A stretch of 6,057 nt of DNA from Cacconaster sp045601245 (lineage in GTDB: Bacteria; Bacteroidota; Bacteroidia; Bacteroidales; UBA932): positions 1-6,057 of the forward strand of contig JAZRZH010000040.1 of NCBI GenBank assembly GCA_045601245.1, in the 5' to 3' direction. Below, piece after piece: positions 5,736 to 6,057 of the stretch (position 1 is its first letter; each line of letters opens with the position of its first letter). Made by a program: the position numbers and the translations under genes. Under the pieces are notes generated by a model. It ran no database searches. It was not told where the DNA came from and worked only from the letters and a program-made list of their open reading frames with translations.

Positions 5736-5902
5736 TTAGAATCTGTTTGGGAATGATTCAATTTTTCTATTACATATCTTTTTCGCTGTTTCCGCAGTAT
5801 TCCTCAGTTACAATGGAACCCCATTGCTCCTTCGTAATTCTGCGAAAGCATCTGAAAAATCTAAAGTAATATCTTAAATCAATCATTTAAAACAGATTCT
5901 TA
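5736..5902. repeat. MITE-like full-length foldback element
   Basis: The ends AGAATCTGTTT (5738-5748) and AAACAGATTCT (5890-5900) are perfect inverted repeats, and similarity continues inward (ATGATT, TATTAC, TTTTTC, CGCAG on both arms) to a central CAATGG-AACC-CCATTG hairpin (5811-5826). The whole about 165-bp unit is thus one imperfect palindrome. TTA flanks both sides (5736-5738 and 5900-5902), either a 3-bp target duplication or part of the repeat. It encodes no transposase. This is the architecture of a miniature inverted-repeat element mobilised in trans; the parent IS family is not identified. Confidence 0.65.
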
Positions 5903-5917
5903 ATCGTTTCACGGCTC

Positions 5918-6057
5918 TCAGCATATCTGAAGCCACTTCCAGCAAGGAATAATCTCTATTGCTCCGTATTCATCCTCAATCGTCTGTGATTCGTCATATG
6001 TGAGGATGAGCCTTTTCTTGCAAGAGAGAACTTTAGGCAGTTTCTGAAGTGCTCCTA
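5918..6057 (-). CDS. C-terminal end of an AAA_14/DUF4143-like ATPase (partial)
   Basis: The minus-strand frame is open from the right edge to TGA (complement of 5918-5920), giving about 45 residues: ALQKLPKVLSCKKRLILTYD, then a short acidic stretch and AIEIIPCWKWLQIC. The pattern of a lysine-rich segment, ILTYD, acidic residues and IIPCWKWL resembles the extreme C-terminus of the AAA_14/DUF4143 ATPases common in Bacteroidales, where it forms part of a nuclease-like domain. The P-loop and the rest lie outside the window, so the family call rests only on this tail. The foldback element lies 15 bp beyond the stop codon. Confidence 0.55.
   Translation of the reverse strand, partial: GALQKLPKVLSCKKRLILTYDESQTIEDEYGAIEIIPCWKWLQIC

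Noticed and set aside
5649..5758. Short open frame containing CVSCG near 5710-5730
   Set aside because: Its only upstream extension runs through the tRNA terminator, there is no start or ribosome binding site, and it ends inside the foldback element.
1..6057. CRISPR array, riboswitch or tandem repeat
   Set aside because: No regularly spaced direct repeats, recognisable riboswitch aptamer or tandem array was seen on reading through both strands.

Overview
The window looks like part of a Bacteroidales-type chromosome (Bacteroidota). This is inferred from a TAnnTTTG-type promoter element, a tRNA gene without an encoded CCA end, a bacterial serpin, a Tat-exported lipoprotein-like aldo/keto reductase, and the C-terminus of an AAA_14/DUF4143-like ATPase. 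The protein-coding operon is fairly GC-rich, so an Alistipes-like member is possible, but the genus cannot be fixed from the sequence.

Left part (1-4800). The 3' end of a serpin gene (+) converges on a three-gene minus-strand operon; a hairpin containing both stop codons lies at the junction. In transcription order the operon encodes: a polytopic NapH-like membrane protein fused to a NapG-like polyferredoxin (3338-4714); a Tat-signal aldo/keto reductase with a C-terminal two-cluster ferredoxin domain (1926-3323); and a MATE-family efflux transporter (589-1926). Spacing is 14 nt and then a 1-nt TAATG overlap. A plausible reading is that the membrane iron-sulfur protein passes electrons across the inner membrane to the exported reductase. 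The substrate, and why a MATE pump is coupled to them, are unknown.

Central part (4800-5588). This is the highlight. A complete tRNA-Leu gene is split in its anticodon loop by a 703-nt group I intron. The exons are 4800-4834 and 5538-5588. Joined, they give a canonical class II tRNA with loop CUUAAAA and anticodon UAA. The intron sits between U34 and A35, the same site as the classic cyanobacterial and plastid trnL(UAA) intron. All core helices (P1-P9, P10) can be placed by eye. An HNH endonuclease gene with a strong Shine-Dalgarno is inserted in the terminal loop of P1, so the internal guide sequence lies about 500 nt from the 5' splice site it recognises. The reading frame then runs on through the 3' side of P1, P2, P3, P4-P6 and P7 into P8. 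Removing the inserted segment leaves about 229 nt, the size of a compact ORF-less trnL intron.

Right part (5589-6057). A strong hairpin terminator follows the tRNA. Then comes a roughly 165-bp, fully foldback, MITE-like element with matching ends, and finally the 3' end of a minus-strand gene resembling the C-terminus of AAA_14/DUF4143 ATPases, which runs off the window edge.
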